Of a stretch of DNA of 64,000 bases, positions 46,097 to 55,437 are shown in pieces. The notes under the pieces are model-generated. The model was not told where the DNA came from and did not search any database. It saw only the letters and a program-made list of their open reading frames with translations. The number at the start of each line of letters is the position of its first letter. The stretch's first letter is position 1. Position numbers and translations under genes: made by a program. This DNA is from CAVQAH01 sp963784195 (GTDB taxonomy: Bacteria > Acidobacteriota > Vicinamibacteria > Vicinamibacterales > 2-12-FULL-66-21): NCBI GenBank assembly GCA_963784195.1, contig CAWARA010000018.1:248001-312000 (forward strand). Direction: 5' to 3'.

Positions 46097-49094
46097 ATGT
46101 CTTTCCTCGATCGTCTCAGACCCAACCCCAAGTGGAAGCACGCAGATCCGGTTGTGAGGGCGGCGGCTGTCGCCGAGATACCGGACGATGCGGAACACAG
46201 ACCGATACTGGCAGAGCTCGCAGGCTCAGATGAAGACGTGCGCGTACGGCGCGCGGCCGTCGTCAGGGTCGACGCGGTAGCCGAGCTCGTGGCGCTCGCG
46301 CGCAGCGAGCGCGATGACGACCTGCGTCGCGAGATAGCCGAGCGGCTCGTCGCCATTGCCACAACGCCGCGCGAGGCTGACGGCGATGCGGCGCTGGCGC
46401 TCGACGGCCTGGCCGATGCCAAGCAGCTTGCTGCGGTGGCGAAAGCGTCGCCGTACGACACCGTGCGCACCGCAGCCGTCGGACGAATCTCTGACGTCAG
46501 GGCGCTCGGCAGCGTGGCGCGCCACGCCGCCGACGGCCAGACTGCGCTGGAAGCCGTCGGACGGATCGCCGATGTGTCAGAGCTGGTGAACGTGGCACTG
46601 AAGACCGAGCACAAGGATGCGGGAGTCGCCGCGCTGGAGCGTGCCGCCGAGACGACGACTGCAGGGACGCCGGTCCGCGATCTGCTCGAGAACGCGGCCG
46701 CCAAAGCCAAGAGCAAAGCGGTCGTGAAACGTGCGCGGGGGATGATCCAGGCCCTTGACGAGGCCGCCGCGGCACAACGTGCCGCGCTCGAGGCGTGGCA
46801 GCAGCGAACCGCTGGCGTCATGGCCCGGCTCGAAGCACTCGCCGCAGCACCAGGCCCCGACTCGGAGCGCGAGCTCGGCGACGCCGAATCGGAATGGCGG
46901 AACCTGGCCGGCGACGACGGGCTTCGAGATGGATCAGGATGCGGTGGCGCGCTTTGGCGCGCTCGTCGCCGACGCCCGTACCGCGATCGATCGCCGCAAT
47001 CGTGAGGACGCCGAGCGACGGGCCGAAGCGGAACGGCAGGCCGCGATTCGGACCGTACGGCTGTCGCTCTGCGATCGCGTCGAAGCCCTCCGTGGCGACG
47101 AGGTCGCCGACGACATCGCGAAGGCGCGAGCGGAATGGGAGGGACTGCCTGGACCCGGTGAGCAGGAGATCGAGGACGCCGAGCTTCGGGCCCGTTTCGA
47201 AGAGGCGTGCCGGCGCGCGATCGAACGTCAGCAGAACCAGGAAGAGATTCAGAAGTCCAAGGCCCGCCTTGCCGACCTGGCCACCGAGGCCGAGCGGCTG
47301 GCCGCGGAAGCTGAGCTCCCGGAGCACAGCTGGAATGCCGTGGTCGCTGAGTGGCGCACGATTCTGCCAAAGGCTGACGACGTCGCGGCAGACGTCACCG
47401 AACGTTTCGAACGTGCCGAGACCGCGGTCAAGGCGCGAGAGGACGAGCGTCGGGCTGCTGCCGAACGGCTGCTCAGGCAGCAGCTGCAGCGTATCGATCA
47501 GCTGATCGATCGGGCTCAGAAGCGTGCCGCTGCCGAGGATCTGACGCTGCGAGAAGCGGATCGTGCCGCTCGAGATCTGCGGGCCGCCCTCGATGCGCCA
47601 CCGCAACTGTCGTTTGCCGTGCAAGGTTTTGACGAACGCGAACAGCATGCGCTGGTGGAACGGCTGCGAGCGGCGATTGCCGCGCTCGCCCCGCGGCTCC
47701 ACGAGCTGCGCGAAATGGACGAGTGGAAACGGTTCGCCAACGCCGCCGTCCAGGAAGAGTTGATCGCCAAGACCGAGTCGCTGCGTGTGCGATACGGCTT
47801 CGACTCGGCCGACGGCCCCAAGCCGGAAGACGTCGAGAAGGCCGCGCGGGAGCTCCACGAGATCCAGGAACGGTGGAAACAGGTCGCTGAGGCGCCACGG
47901 GCGCAGGCGCAGGCGCTGTGGCATCGCTATAGGCTCGCTGCCGATCCGATTCAGGCCAAGGCACGCGAGTTCTTTGCGCATCGCGCCGAAGAGCGCACCG
48001 GGAATCTTCAGCGCAAGGTAGCGTTGATCGAGCGCGCCGAAGCGCTCGCGGATTCGACGGACTGGATCAAGACCGCCGACGAGCTGAAGAAGCTGCAGGC
48101 CGAGTGGCAGCTCATCGGTCCAGTCCCGCGTCAGGACACGAAGGCGACCTGGAAGCGTTTCCGCGATGCCTGCGATCGGTTCTTCTCGCGGCGAAATTCC
48201 GATCTTGCGGAGCGCAAGGAAGCCTGGGCTGCCAACCTCGCGAAGAAGGAAGCGTTGTGCGCGCGCGCCGAAGAGCTCGCCGTTTCGCGAGAGTGGGAAA
48301 AGGCCGCCAGCGAGATCCGCCGGCTGCAGGCCGAATGGAAAACCGTGGGTCCCGTGCGGCGGAACAAGTCGGAGGCGATCTGGGCGCGCTTCCGAGGCGC
48401 CTGCGATACGTTCTTCGAACGCTACAAACGGCGGGATGAGATCGAGCTCGAGGCCAAGCAGGCCGACCGCGAGGCGCTGGTCAACGAGATCGCGTCGCTG
48501 GCGCCGGCGGCACCGGCCCGCGAAGCCCCGCAGAATGACGCTCCGCAGGACGAAGCGCCCGAACCCGTGGCTCCACCATCCGACCTGCTGGATCGCGTGC
48601 GGTCGCTTCGCACCCGATGGAACCAGACGACGCCGGTCGTCCGGCATGGTGCGGATCCGCTCAGCAGCCAGTTCGTGAATGCCCTCGAGCGGGTCATCAC
48701 GTCCTACCCGGATTCGTTCCGCGGAACGGAGCTGGACAGCGAAGCCAACCGGCAACGGATGGAAAAGCTCTGCACGCGCGTCGAGGCGCTCGTGGCCGAT
48801 CAGCCCGCAACGCCGGCCGGCTCATCGAAGGCGCTGGCGGAGATGTTGCGCGAGGCGTTGGCGTCGAACACGATCGGCGGCCGCGCCAGCGAGGAATCGA
48901 AGTGGCGGGCCATGGCCGAGGAAGTCCGCCAGGCGCAAAGCTCCTGGACCCGTCTCGGCCCCGTACCGGGCGACGCCGGCCGCGAGCTGACCGAGCGGTT
49001 CCATCGGGCGTGCAACCGCTTCTTCGATCAGTACCGCCGGCGCGTACCGCAGCAGGCGCAATCGCGCGGCAATAAGCCAGTAGGAGCGAGATAA
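46097..49094 (+). CDS. HEAT-repeat / DUF349 coiled-coil protein, one frameshift
   Basis: About 998 residues when corrected. The first 200 form HEAT-like repeats (VVRAAAVAEIPDD, VRVRRAAVVRVD). The rest is a chain of DUF349 units: W-x-x-L/I-G-P-V motifs in WQLIGPVPRQDTKATWKRFRDACDRFF, WKTVGPVRRNKSEAIWARFRGACDTFF and WTRLGPVPGDAGRELTERFHRACNRFF, plus degenerate copies earlier. Long Ala/Glu/Arg helices separate them. The shift is an extra G in the GGG near 46919-46921. DUF349 proteins are cytoplasmic and poorly characterised. No signal peptide. Confidence 0.85.
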
Positions 49095-49099
49095 ACCTT

Positions 49100-49206
49100 C
49101 CGTGGTCCGTAGTTCGTGGTCCGTGTCTCGCCGACGGTCTGTGGTGAATTGAGGCACGAGCCGGAGTCCCTCGACGAGACACGAACTACGGACCACGGAC
49201 CACGGC
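49100..49206. repeat. Inverted heptamer array A5, probable bidirectional terminator
   Basis: Left arm 49100-49133: GGTCCGT-AGTTCGT-GGTCCGT-GTCTCG. Right arm 49171-49206 is the inverse (CGACGAGACACGAACTACGG and GACCACGG words). The right arm also has one word more than a perfect match. It fills the gap between two convergent genes, 5 bases from the DUF349 stop and 4 bases from the amidohydrolase stop. Confidence 0.75.
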
Positions 49207-49210
49207 AGCG

Positions 49211-50943
49211 TTACTTCTTGTAGCGCACCTTCCCCCCAACAATCGTATACATCACTTCAGTCGTGGGGATCTGATCTTCCGGGACCGTCATGATGTCCTT
49301 CGAGAGGACGACCATGTCGGCGTACTTGCCGGCTTTCAGCGATCCGCGTGAGCCCTCCTCGAATGCCGCGTGGGCGCCGTTGATCGTGTAGGACTTCAGC
49401 GCTTCCATGCGGCTCATTCGCTGATCGGGGAAAAAGACGCTCCCGTCCTTCAACTTGCGGCTCACCGTCGAGTAGAAGCTGGCGATCGGGTCGACGTCTT
49501 CGACCGGCGCGTCGGTCCCGTTGCTCACCATGGCGCCGGACTTCATCAGTTTCTGCCAGACGTATGCGCCTTCTTCGGCGCGTTGACGGCCAAGACGCGC
49601 AATGACGTATGGCGCGTCCGACGTGCAGTGCACGCCCTGCATGGACGCAATCACGCCCAGCTTTCCGAAGCGGGGGATATCAGTCGGATGCAGATGCTGG
49701 GCGTGCTCGACGCGCCAGCGCAGATCCTTCTTGTCAGGATTGGCCTTGATGATCTCCTCGAAAATGTTCAGGGTCTCCCGGTTCGCGCGATCGCCGATGG
49801 CGTGGACGCACATCTGGTAGCCGTGCTGGATGGCCAGCTTCGACGCTTCCCGAATCTCTTCGACGCTCGTGGTGTTGTGACCGGTGTCGCCGGGCTTGTC
49901 GGCGTACGGCTCGAGCAGCCACGCCCCTCTCGGGCCGAGCGCACCATCGATCGATTTCTTGATGCCGCGAACGGTCAGAAAGCCGTTGCCGTAGTCGACC
50001 ATCCGGTACTTCGCGAGGTTGGCGGCCAATGCCTGGTTGTTCATGCGGATCATGATCCACAGGCGGACGTTGATCTTGCCTTCGTCGATCATCTGCTTCA
50101 TGAGATCGACGTCAGCGAACGAGGACCCGGCGTCCTGAAACGAGGTGACGCCTTTCGAAACGGACTCCTGAGAGGCGAGCTCGAGGATGCGGCGGGCACG
50201 GGCGGCGGTTTCCGCCTCGCGTCCGGGGCGGCTCACCGGCCCCACTCTTGAATCAATCTCGAGGCGGTTTCGCGGAACGCGCCGATGGGATTGCCCTGCG
50301 CATCCTTGAGGATGTCACCACCGGTTGGGTTGGGCGTCTCTTTCGTGATGCCTGAGAGCTCCATCGCTTTCGCATTCGCGAAGCTCGCGTGGCCGCTGGC
50401 GTGGGTCAGGAGGACCGGATTGTCGGGCGACACCTTGCTCAACGCGGCGTGGGTCGGAAACCCTTCGACGTTCGGTTCCGGCTTGGTCGTCCACTTCTCC
50501 TGGTGCCATCCCCGGCCGTAGATCCACTGCCCCGGCTTGGCTTTCTTCGCCGCGTCTCCGACCATCGCCACGATCTGGTCCCACGAGGTTGTCTTCATCA
50601 GGTTCAGGTTGAGTTGCGCCTGACCGACGCCGGTGAAGTGGCCATGACCCTCGATGAACCCCGGAATGACCAGCTGCCCTTTCAGATCGATCACCTGCGT
50701 CTTGGGCCCGACGTGGCGCTTGATGTCGGCGCTGCTCCCGATCGCGGCGATCCGATCGCCAACGACCGCAATCGCCTGAGCCTCCGGCATGCCATCCTCG
50801 ACCGTCACGACCTTGCCGTTGGTCAACACGAGATCGGCCGGCGGGCTCGCCGGCTGCTGACGCAGCGCGCGCAGGGGCACGGACGCCAGTGCGGCGACCG
50901 CCGCGGTGAAGGTCAGAGCGATGAACAGAGTGCGCTTCGACAT
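49211..50943 (-). CDS. Exported amidohydrolase (Amidohydro_3, YtcJ-like), one frameshift
   Basis: About 575 residues. Signal peptide MSKRTLFIALTFTAAVAALA. ADLVLTNGKVVTVEDGMPEAQAIAVVGDRIAAIG is the amidohydrolase strand domain. VIPGFIEGHGHFTG carries the metal-binding His-x-His. Near 50240 a shift in the GGGG run divides the protein; afterwards CVHAIGDRANRE (His), RVEHAQHL (His) and SNGTDAPVEDVDP (Asp) complete the metal site. It ends with the strand DMVVLSKDIMTVPEDQI. Hydrolyses amides or related bonds; substrate unknown. Confidence 0.87.
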
Positions 50944-50958
50944 AGAGTCCTCATCTTA

Positions 50959-51016
50959 AGTGCAGCGTGCACAGTGCACGGTGCAGAGTGCCGTGCTGTG
51001 CACGTGCACCTGCACT
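50959..51016. repeat. Inverted heptamer array (family C)
   Basis: Left arm AGTGCAG-CGTGCAC-AGTGCAC-GGTGCAG (50959-50986) faces CGTGCTGTGCACGTGCAC and CTGCACT (to 51016). The words differ from the A family but keep the 7-base period. It overlaps the stop codon of the minus-strand amidohydrolase at 51015-51017 and precedes the next gene on the same strand. Confidence 0.65.
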
Positions 51017-51923
51017 AATGCGCTATTGCGCCGAACAGCCGCTCGAAATTGCCCCGCAGGATTCGGTCGACCATGCCATCGTCCGCTCCCGCCGCTGCGA
51101 GCGCCGCCCGCTGCGTCTCGAGGATCGGACGGTTCCAGCCGCGCGGAAAAAACGAGGAATCGGTCCCGAAGATGATCCGATCCGGCCCGGCGACCTCCAG
51201 GGCCTGACGGAACACGGCGTCCAGGGTCAATCGCGGATGATATCGCATCCAGCTGTTCGAGCTCGACGAGTCCAGCACGATGTTCGGCGCCTGATCGGCC
51301 GCCATCAGTGCCTCGGCGAAGAGGCCGGCGCCGAAGTGTGGAATGATCACCGGCACGCGCGGATGTCTGGCGGCCACGGCAGCCACGGCGAGCGGGTCGC
51401 CCAGCCGCAGGTCGAACGGCGACGGCAGCCCCAGTTTCTTGCGGACTCCGACGCTGAGCACGCCACAATGGACGAACACGGCTGCGCCATGCTTCGCTGC
51501 GGCACGGAACGTCATGTCCACCTGCTCGTGGTCCAACGAGTAGCGATGCATCGCTGGAAACAAGGCAACCCCTCGCAGTCGCAGTTCTCCTAACGCGCGC
51601 TCGAGTCTCGGCGCGGCATCCGCTGCGGTCGGATTGAACATGAAGAACCCCACGAACCGTGAGGGATGGAGCTGGACGGCCGTCGCCACCGACTCCTCGT
51701 CGCCGGGGATGCTGGCGATCAGCACGGCTCGCGACACGCCGGCGCGGTCCAGCTCTTGCACCCACCGGCCTGCGAGCGCATCGGACGACCCCGGATCGTC
51801 CCATTGAAGCCTTTCACAGACGGCACGCGCTCGATTTTCGGCTGGGAGGTCAGCCAGATCCTTGGTGAGCAACTCGAAGAACCGGCTGGAGAAAAAGTGG
51901 CAATGTGCGTCACAGATCTGCAT
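51015..51923 (-). CDS. Amidohydrolase family 2 metal-dependent hydrolase
   Basis: 302 residues from ATG 51923. MQICDAHCHFFSSRF has the metal-binding His-x-His, VFVHCG the next His, VIIPHFGAG the following His, and IIFGTDSSFFPRGW the Asp. The TIM-barrel fold is that of PF04909, which includes decarboxylases and lactonases. No signal peptide. It is divergent from the phosphodiesterase gene; the 178 bases between hold no array, only a small ACGCAG/CTGCGT hairpin. Confidence 0.88.
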   Translation of the reverse strand: MQICDAHCHFFSSRFFELLTKDLADLPAENRARAVCERLQWDDPGSSDALAGRWVQELDRAGVSRAVLIASIPGDEESVATAVQLHPSRFVGFFMFNPTAADAAPRLERALGELRLRGVALFPAMHRYSLDHEQVDMTFRAAAKHGAAVFVHCGVLSVGVRKKLGLPSPFDLRLGDPLAVAAVAARHPRVPVIIPHFGAGLFAEALMAADQAPNIVLDSSSSNSWMRYHPRLTLDAVFRQALEVAGPDRIIFGTDSSFFPRGWNRPILETQRAALAAAGADDGMVDRILRGNFERLFGAIAH

Positions 51924-52101
51924 GGTTGCGGCGAATCTTATTACGGGACGCGCCGGCGCCGTATCCTGCACAGCTATCGGGTAACTCGGCTTGCCGAAAT
52001 CAGGAACGCGGAGTTCGCAATCGCCGGAAGGATGAGAACGCAGCCTGCCCTCTGCGTTGAACGGTCTTGGCAAGTGAAGGTCGCCTCAACTGGGAACAGG
52101 G

Positions 52102-52563
52102 ATGCTGATAGGGCTCATCTCTGACACGCATGGCTTGATGAGGCCTGAGGCCCTCACGGCGCTGGCCGGGGTCGAACTGATCCTGCACGCTGGTGACGTG
52201 GGTGGACGTGCGGTTCTCGAGGCGCTGCGAACGATTGCTCCCGTGAGGGCGGTTGTCGGCAACGTCGATGACATCGACGACCCGGACCTCGAGCCCCTGC
52301 TCGACCTCGAAATCGAGAATACGAGCATCCACGTCAGTCACGGTCACGAGATCGGCAGTCCCACCCCGGAAAAACTTCTGCTGCGCTATGCGGCCGATGT
52401 CGTGATCTACGGCCATACCCATCGCGCGTTGATTCGCAGATCCGGGACGCGTCTGGTCGTGAACCCCGGGGCTGCAGGGCCGCGGCGTTTCGACCTCAAG
52501 CCAAGCGTCGGCCTGCTCAGGATCTCGGCCAATGCGGTCGATGCTGAAATCGTTGAGCTGTGA
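52102..52563 (+). CDS. YfcE/MJ0936-type metallophosphoesterase
   Basis: 153 residues. All metallophosphoesterase motifs are in order: GLISDTHG, ILHAGDVGG, VVGNVDD, VSHGHEIG and YGHTHRA. These bind two metal ions. The family length (about 150-180) is normal. In tested relatives it cleaves phosphodiesters; the substrate in vivo is not known. Convergent with the response-regulator gene with an 8-base gap. Confidence 0.92.
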   Translation: MLIGLISDTHGLMRPEALTALAGVELILHAGDVGGRAVLEALRTIAPVRAVVGNVDDIDDPDLEPLLDLEIENTSIHVSHGHEIGSPTPEKLLLRYAADVVIYGHTHRALIRRSGTRLVVNPGAAGPRRFDLKPSVGLLRISANAVDAEIVEL

Positions 52564-52571
52564 AGGCGGAT

Positions 52572-53252
52572 TCAGCCGGCGAACTTGTACCCGAGTCCGT
52601 GAACCGTCAGGATGTACTGCGGGTGCCGGGGATTCGGCTCGATCTTCTGCCGCAGCCATGCGACGTGCACGTCGACGGTCCGCGTGGACGGCATCGAGTT
52701 GTATCCCCAGACCTCGTTGAGAAGTTCTTCACGCGTGAGCGTCGCGCCGCGGTGCTCGATGAAGTAACGGAGGAGCTGAAACTCGCGCGCGGACAGCTCC
52801 AGCGCTCCGCCCGACTTGCTGACCTCGGCCCGCCGGAAATCCACGCGGATATCACCGAACTGGTGACCCTCGGCCGGATGCGTCGAGACCGGAAGTCGGC
52901 GGAGCTTCGCCTCGATGCGCGCCAGCAACTCCACCATCTCGAATGGCTTCGTCACGTAGTCGTCGGCGCCGAGCTTGAGCCCGACGACCTTGTCCACGAC
53001 CTGCCCGCGCGCGGTCAGCATGATGACCGGCGTCTCGACGCTTCGCTTGCGCAGCTCACGGAGCACGTCGAACCCGTTCAGGCGCGGGAGCATGACGTCG
53101 AGGAGAATCAGGTCGAACGCTTCAGCCGCTGCCCGCTCCAGGCCACTCTCGCCGTCCGTGCTGGCCTCGACGGCGTACCCTTCCCGGGTCAATCGATCCG
53201 TCATCGTCAGCACGAGCCCCGGCTCGTCTTCGACAAGGAGCAGTCGCTTCAC
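52572..53252 (-). CDS. OmpR/PhoB-family response regulator
   Basis: 226 residues, GTG start overlapping the kinase stop (GTGA). Receiver domain: RLLLVEDEPGL, phospho-acceptor Asp52 in LLDVMLPRLNG, Thr in MLTARG, Lys in YVTKPFEMVELL. DNA-binding wHTH in the second half (LSAREFQLLRYFIEHRGATLTREELLNEVWG, TRTVDVHVAWLRQKIE). It pairs with the upstream histidine kinase. It binds DNA as a tandem dimer; direct repeats of 11-base spacing lie in the control region at 55323-55349. Confidence 0.95.
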   Translation of the reverse strand: MKRLLLVEDEPGLVLTMTDRLTREGYAVEASTDGESGLERAAAEAFDLILLDVMLPRLNGFDVLRELRKRSVETPVIMLTARGQVVDKVVGLKLGADDYVTKPFEMVELLARIEAKLRRLPVSTHPAEGHQFGDIRVDFRRAEVSKSGGALELSAREFQLLRYFIEHRGATLTREELLNEVWGYNSMPSTRTVDVHVAWLRQKIEPNPRHPQYILTVHGLGYKFAG

Positions 53253-55261
53253 GTGGGGTCAGATTGTCCGCCCGCGGTCGCGGGCGCAGGCTGCGCGGTA
53301 CCGATTGGCCGGCTCACCGGCTCTTCACCGGCTGCAGGAAGGTGAACGATGAATTCGCTGCCGGAGCCAGGCTTGCTGCTCACCGCGACTCGTCCGCCAT
53401 GGACTTCGACGATCCGCTGAACGAGACTGAGGCCGAGGCCCGCACCCTGAATGCCAGCATCGACCGCATCGCCGCCGCGGTAGAACGGCTCGAAGATACG
53501 TGCCTGGTCTGACGCGCTGATACCCATGCCTTTGTCGGCGACCACGACGCGCACGTCAGCGCCGCTCTTTCCAGCGCTGACGCCGATCCAGCCGCCGGCG
53601 GCTCCATACTTCAGCGCGTTGCTGATCAGATTCTGAAAGACCCGCCGCAACGCAGCCTCGTCGCCGAGAACCGGCGGCAGATCCTCCGGCAAATCGACCT
53701 GCACGTCCATGTCAGCCCGGTCTATGAGCGCAGTGGAAGACGAGACGATGTCGTGGAGGAGCGGCTCCAGACGAACGGCGCGGAGCGCGAAGCCGCGCTG
53801 CCCTGACTGAATCCCCGCGAACTCGAGGATCTGCTCCACCATCTCGGTGAGCCGGCGGCCTTCGGTGCGCATCAGATCGCCGTACTTCCTGATCTGCTGG
53901 TCGTCGCGGACGACGCCGTCGGCGAGGTTTTCGGCGGCCGATCGAATCACGGCGAGCGGAGTCCGCAGCTCGTGCGACACGGCAGCGACGAACTCCATTT
54001 GCTGACGGGCCAGGCGCTGCGCGCGGCGCGTCGAGAGGATCAACAAGCCCATGCTTGCGCCGAGCACGCCGAGCACGCTCATGCTCACGGCCATGCTGCG
54101 GTGCCGTGCACTCTGCACGGCAGCGTCGAGCGACCCGGCCGAATGCGTCAGCATCAGCCGCCATCGCGCCGAGGGGATCGACATCACACGCGTCGTCGTG
54201 GTCGCTCCAGCCCTCACCGACGGTTGTCCTGACGCAGCGCCCGGCTGCACCATGATGGAGAGCGGACGCCCTTCATGAAAAGTGAAGATGTCGTTGCCGC
54301 GACTGCCGCCTTTCGGGTCCCGCGCGGCGCCAGCCTGCGTCGTCTCCTTCGAGTCCTGACGCTGTATGGTGTGCACGGTGGCGGCGAATGCGGTGAACCG
54401 TCGCACCTCGGCGGCCAGGTTCGTGAGATCGGTTCGTATCTGAAAGAGATCGGCAGTGGCATCGGCCTTGGCGTCAGCCTTGGGCGCAAAGCCTGGTGAC
54501 GAGCTGTAGATCACACCTCCCTGACTCGATGTGCTCACGACCGCGACTCGAAAGTCGCCGCCGGCTGCGTCCGCCCTGAAATGCCGCTCCGACAGTGCGG
54601 GCAGCAGTTCGCGCTTCATGTACTGATCGTCGAGCGTGAGGATGGCGTAGGAGAGCAGCGACCTCACGCGTTGTTCGGACGCGACGCGCTCCGACAGGAA
54701 CATCAGCGGCATCGGCATCGGAGACACGATGGCCGGAACACTTTCCCAGATCGGTTGCGAGACCCGCGCGACGAACACCGCGCGTCGCTCGACATCCTGC
54801 TGCGTCACATCAGGGTCGACGAGCTGCCGGCGCCAGTCAGCCATGGAGGCTGGCCACTCGGCTGCTGCGAATGTACGAGAGACAGGATCGAAACGGCGAA
54901 GTTGCGATTCCTCCTCGTCACCTCGTGTGAAAACGTAGAAGTCCTTGAGAAGCTTCGGAAATCGCGACGTGGCCTGCCACTGGTCGTAGCGCGCCGCGAA
55001 ACGTGACGCGAGCTCCGCATCTGTACCCGGCTCGGCCTGGAACAGAAGATACGCTCGTGTGAGCTCTCGATCGAGGTCCTGCGCAAACTCGGTGGCGCCG
55101 GCATTCAGGCTGGCGTGCCGTCGTTCGCGATCCGCTTCGCTCACCTGTCCGAGCCACTTGTACTGCAGCGTCGCCAGGAGGGCGAGCAGACCGATCAGGA
55201 CGACGGTGAGCAGCATCATGGGCGGCCTGAAACGTCGCCAGACACGCCCCCACCAGGTCAT
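53249..55261 (-). CDS. Membrane sensor histidine kinase
   Basis: 670 residues. Transmembrane helix 1 at about 14-31 (MMLLTVVLIGLLALLATL) and helix 2 at about 388-408 (SVLGVLGASMGLLILS). Between them is a large, about 350-residue periplasmic sensor of no known family. HisKA has the phospho-acceptor His430 in AAVSHELRTPLAVI. HATPase_c has NLISNALKYG (N box), DKGMGISASDQARIFEPFYRG and GAGLGLSLVQRIVEVHGG. The C-terminal tail is Pro/Ala-rich. It is first in its operon and coupled to the response regulator. Confidence 0.93.
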   Translation of the reverse strand: MTWWGRVWRRFRPPMMLLTVVLIGLLALLATLQYKWLGQVSEADRERRHASLNAGATEFAQDLDRELTRAYLLFQAEPGTDAELASRFAARYDQWQATSRFPKLLKDFYVFTRGDEEESQLRRFDPVSRTFAAAEWPASMADWRRQLVDPDVTQQDVERRAVFVARVSQPIWESVPAIVSPMPMPLMFLSERVASEQRVRSLLSYAILTLDDQYMKRELLPALSERHFRADAAGGDFRVAVVSTSSQGGVIYSSSPGFAPKADAKADATADLFQIRTDLTNLAAEVRRFTAFAATVHTIQRQDSKETTQAGAARDPKGGSRGNDIFTFHEGRPLSIMVQPGAASGQPSVRAGATTTTRVMSIPSARWRLMLTHSAGSLDAAVQSARHRSMAVSMSVLGVLGASMGLLILSTRRAQRLARQQMEFVAAVSHELRTPLAVIRSAAENLADGVVRDDQQIRKYGDLMRTEGRRLTEMVEQILEFAGIQSGQRGFALRAVRLEPLLHDIVSSSTALIDRADMDVQVDLPEDLPPVLGDEAALRRVFQNLISNALKYGAAGGWIGVSAGKSGADVRVVVADKGMGISASDQARIFEPFYRGGDAVDAGIQGAGLGLSLVQRIVEVHGGRVAVSSKPGSGSEFIVHLPAAGEEPVSRPIGTAQPAPATAGGQSDPT

Positions 55262-55322
55262 TCGCCGAGTCTAGCACGGCCGAAATCACGGGTTTGCCGG
55301 GGATCCCCAAGGTTTTACGTCC

Positions 55323-55349
55323 TTAACAAACTCTTAGCCCCGCTTTAAC
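55323..55349. promoter_or_regulatory. Direct repeats of 11-base spacing, putative response-regulator site
   Basis: TTAAC (55323-55327), TTAGC (55334-55338) and TTAAC (55345-55349) repeat at exactly 11-base steps, one turn of DNA. This is how OmpR/PhoB-type regulators bind. The site lies 61 bases upstream of the kinase start and about 90 bases upstream of the divergent gene. Confidence 0.55.
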
Positions 55350-55385
55350 CACCACCCCTGCCCTAACCGGTCAAGATGAACATTC

Positions 55386-55420
55386 CGTCAGCACGTCAGC
55401 ACGTCAGCACGTCAGCACGT
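55386..55420. repeat. Octamer tandem repeat (CGTCAGCA x4) upstream of the periplasmic-protein gene
   Basis: CGTCAGCA is repeated four times exactly, followed by CGT. The array ends 17 bases before the ATG at 55438, just before its Shine-Dalgarno (GAGGAG). Only one arm exists. The position is like the 13-base arrays but the word is different. Confidence 0.7.
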
Positions 55421-55437
55421 ATCTCGAGAGGAGTCAC

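Noticed and set aside
49100..49206. Terminal inverted repeats of an insertion sequence
   Set aside because: The arms are only about 40 bases apart, there is no transposase between them, and similar arrays recur with no target duplications seen.
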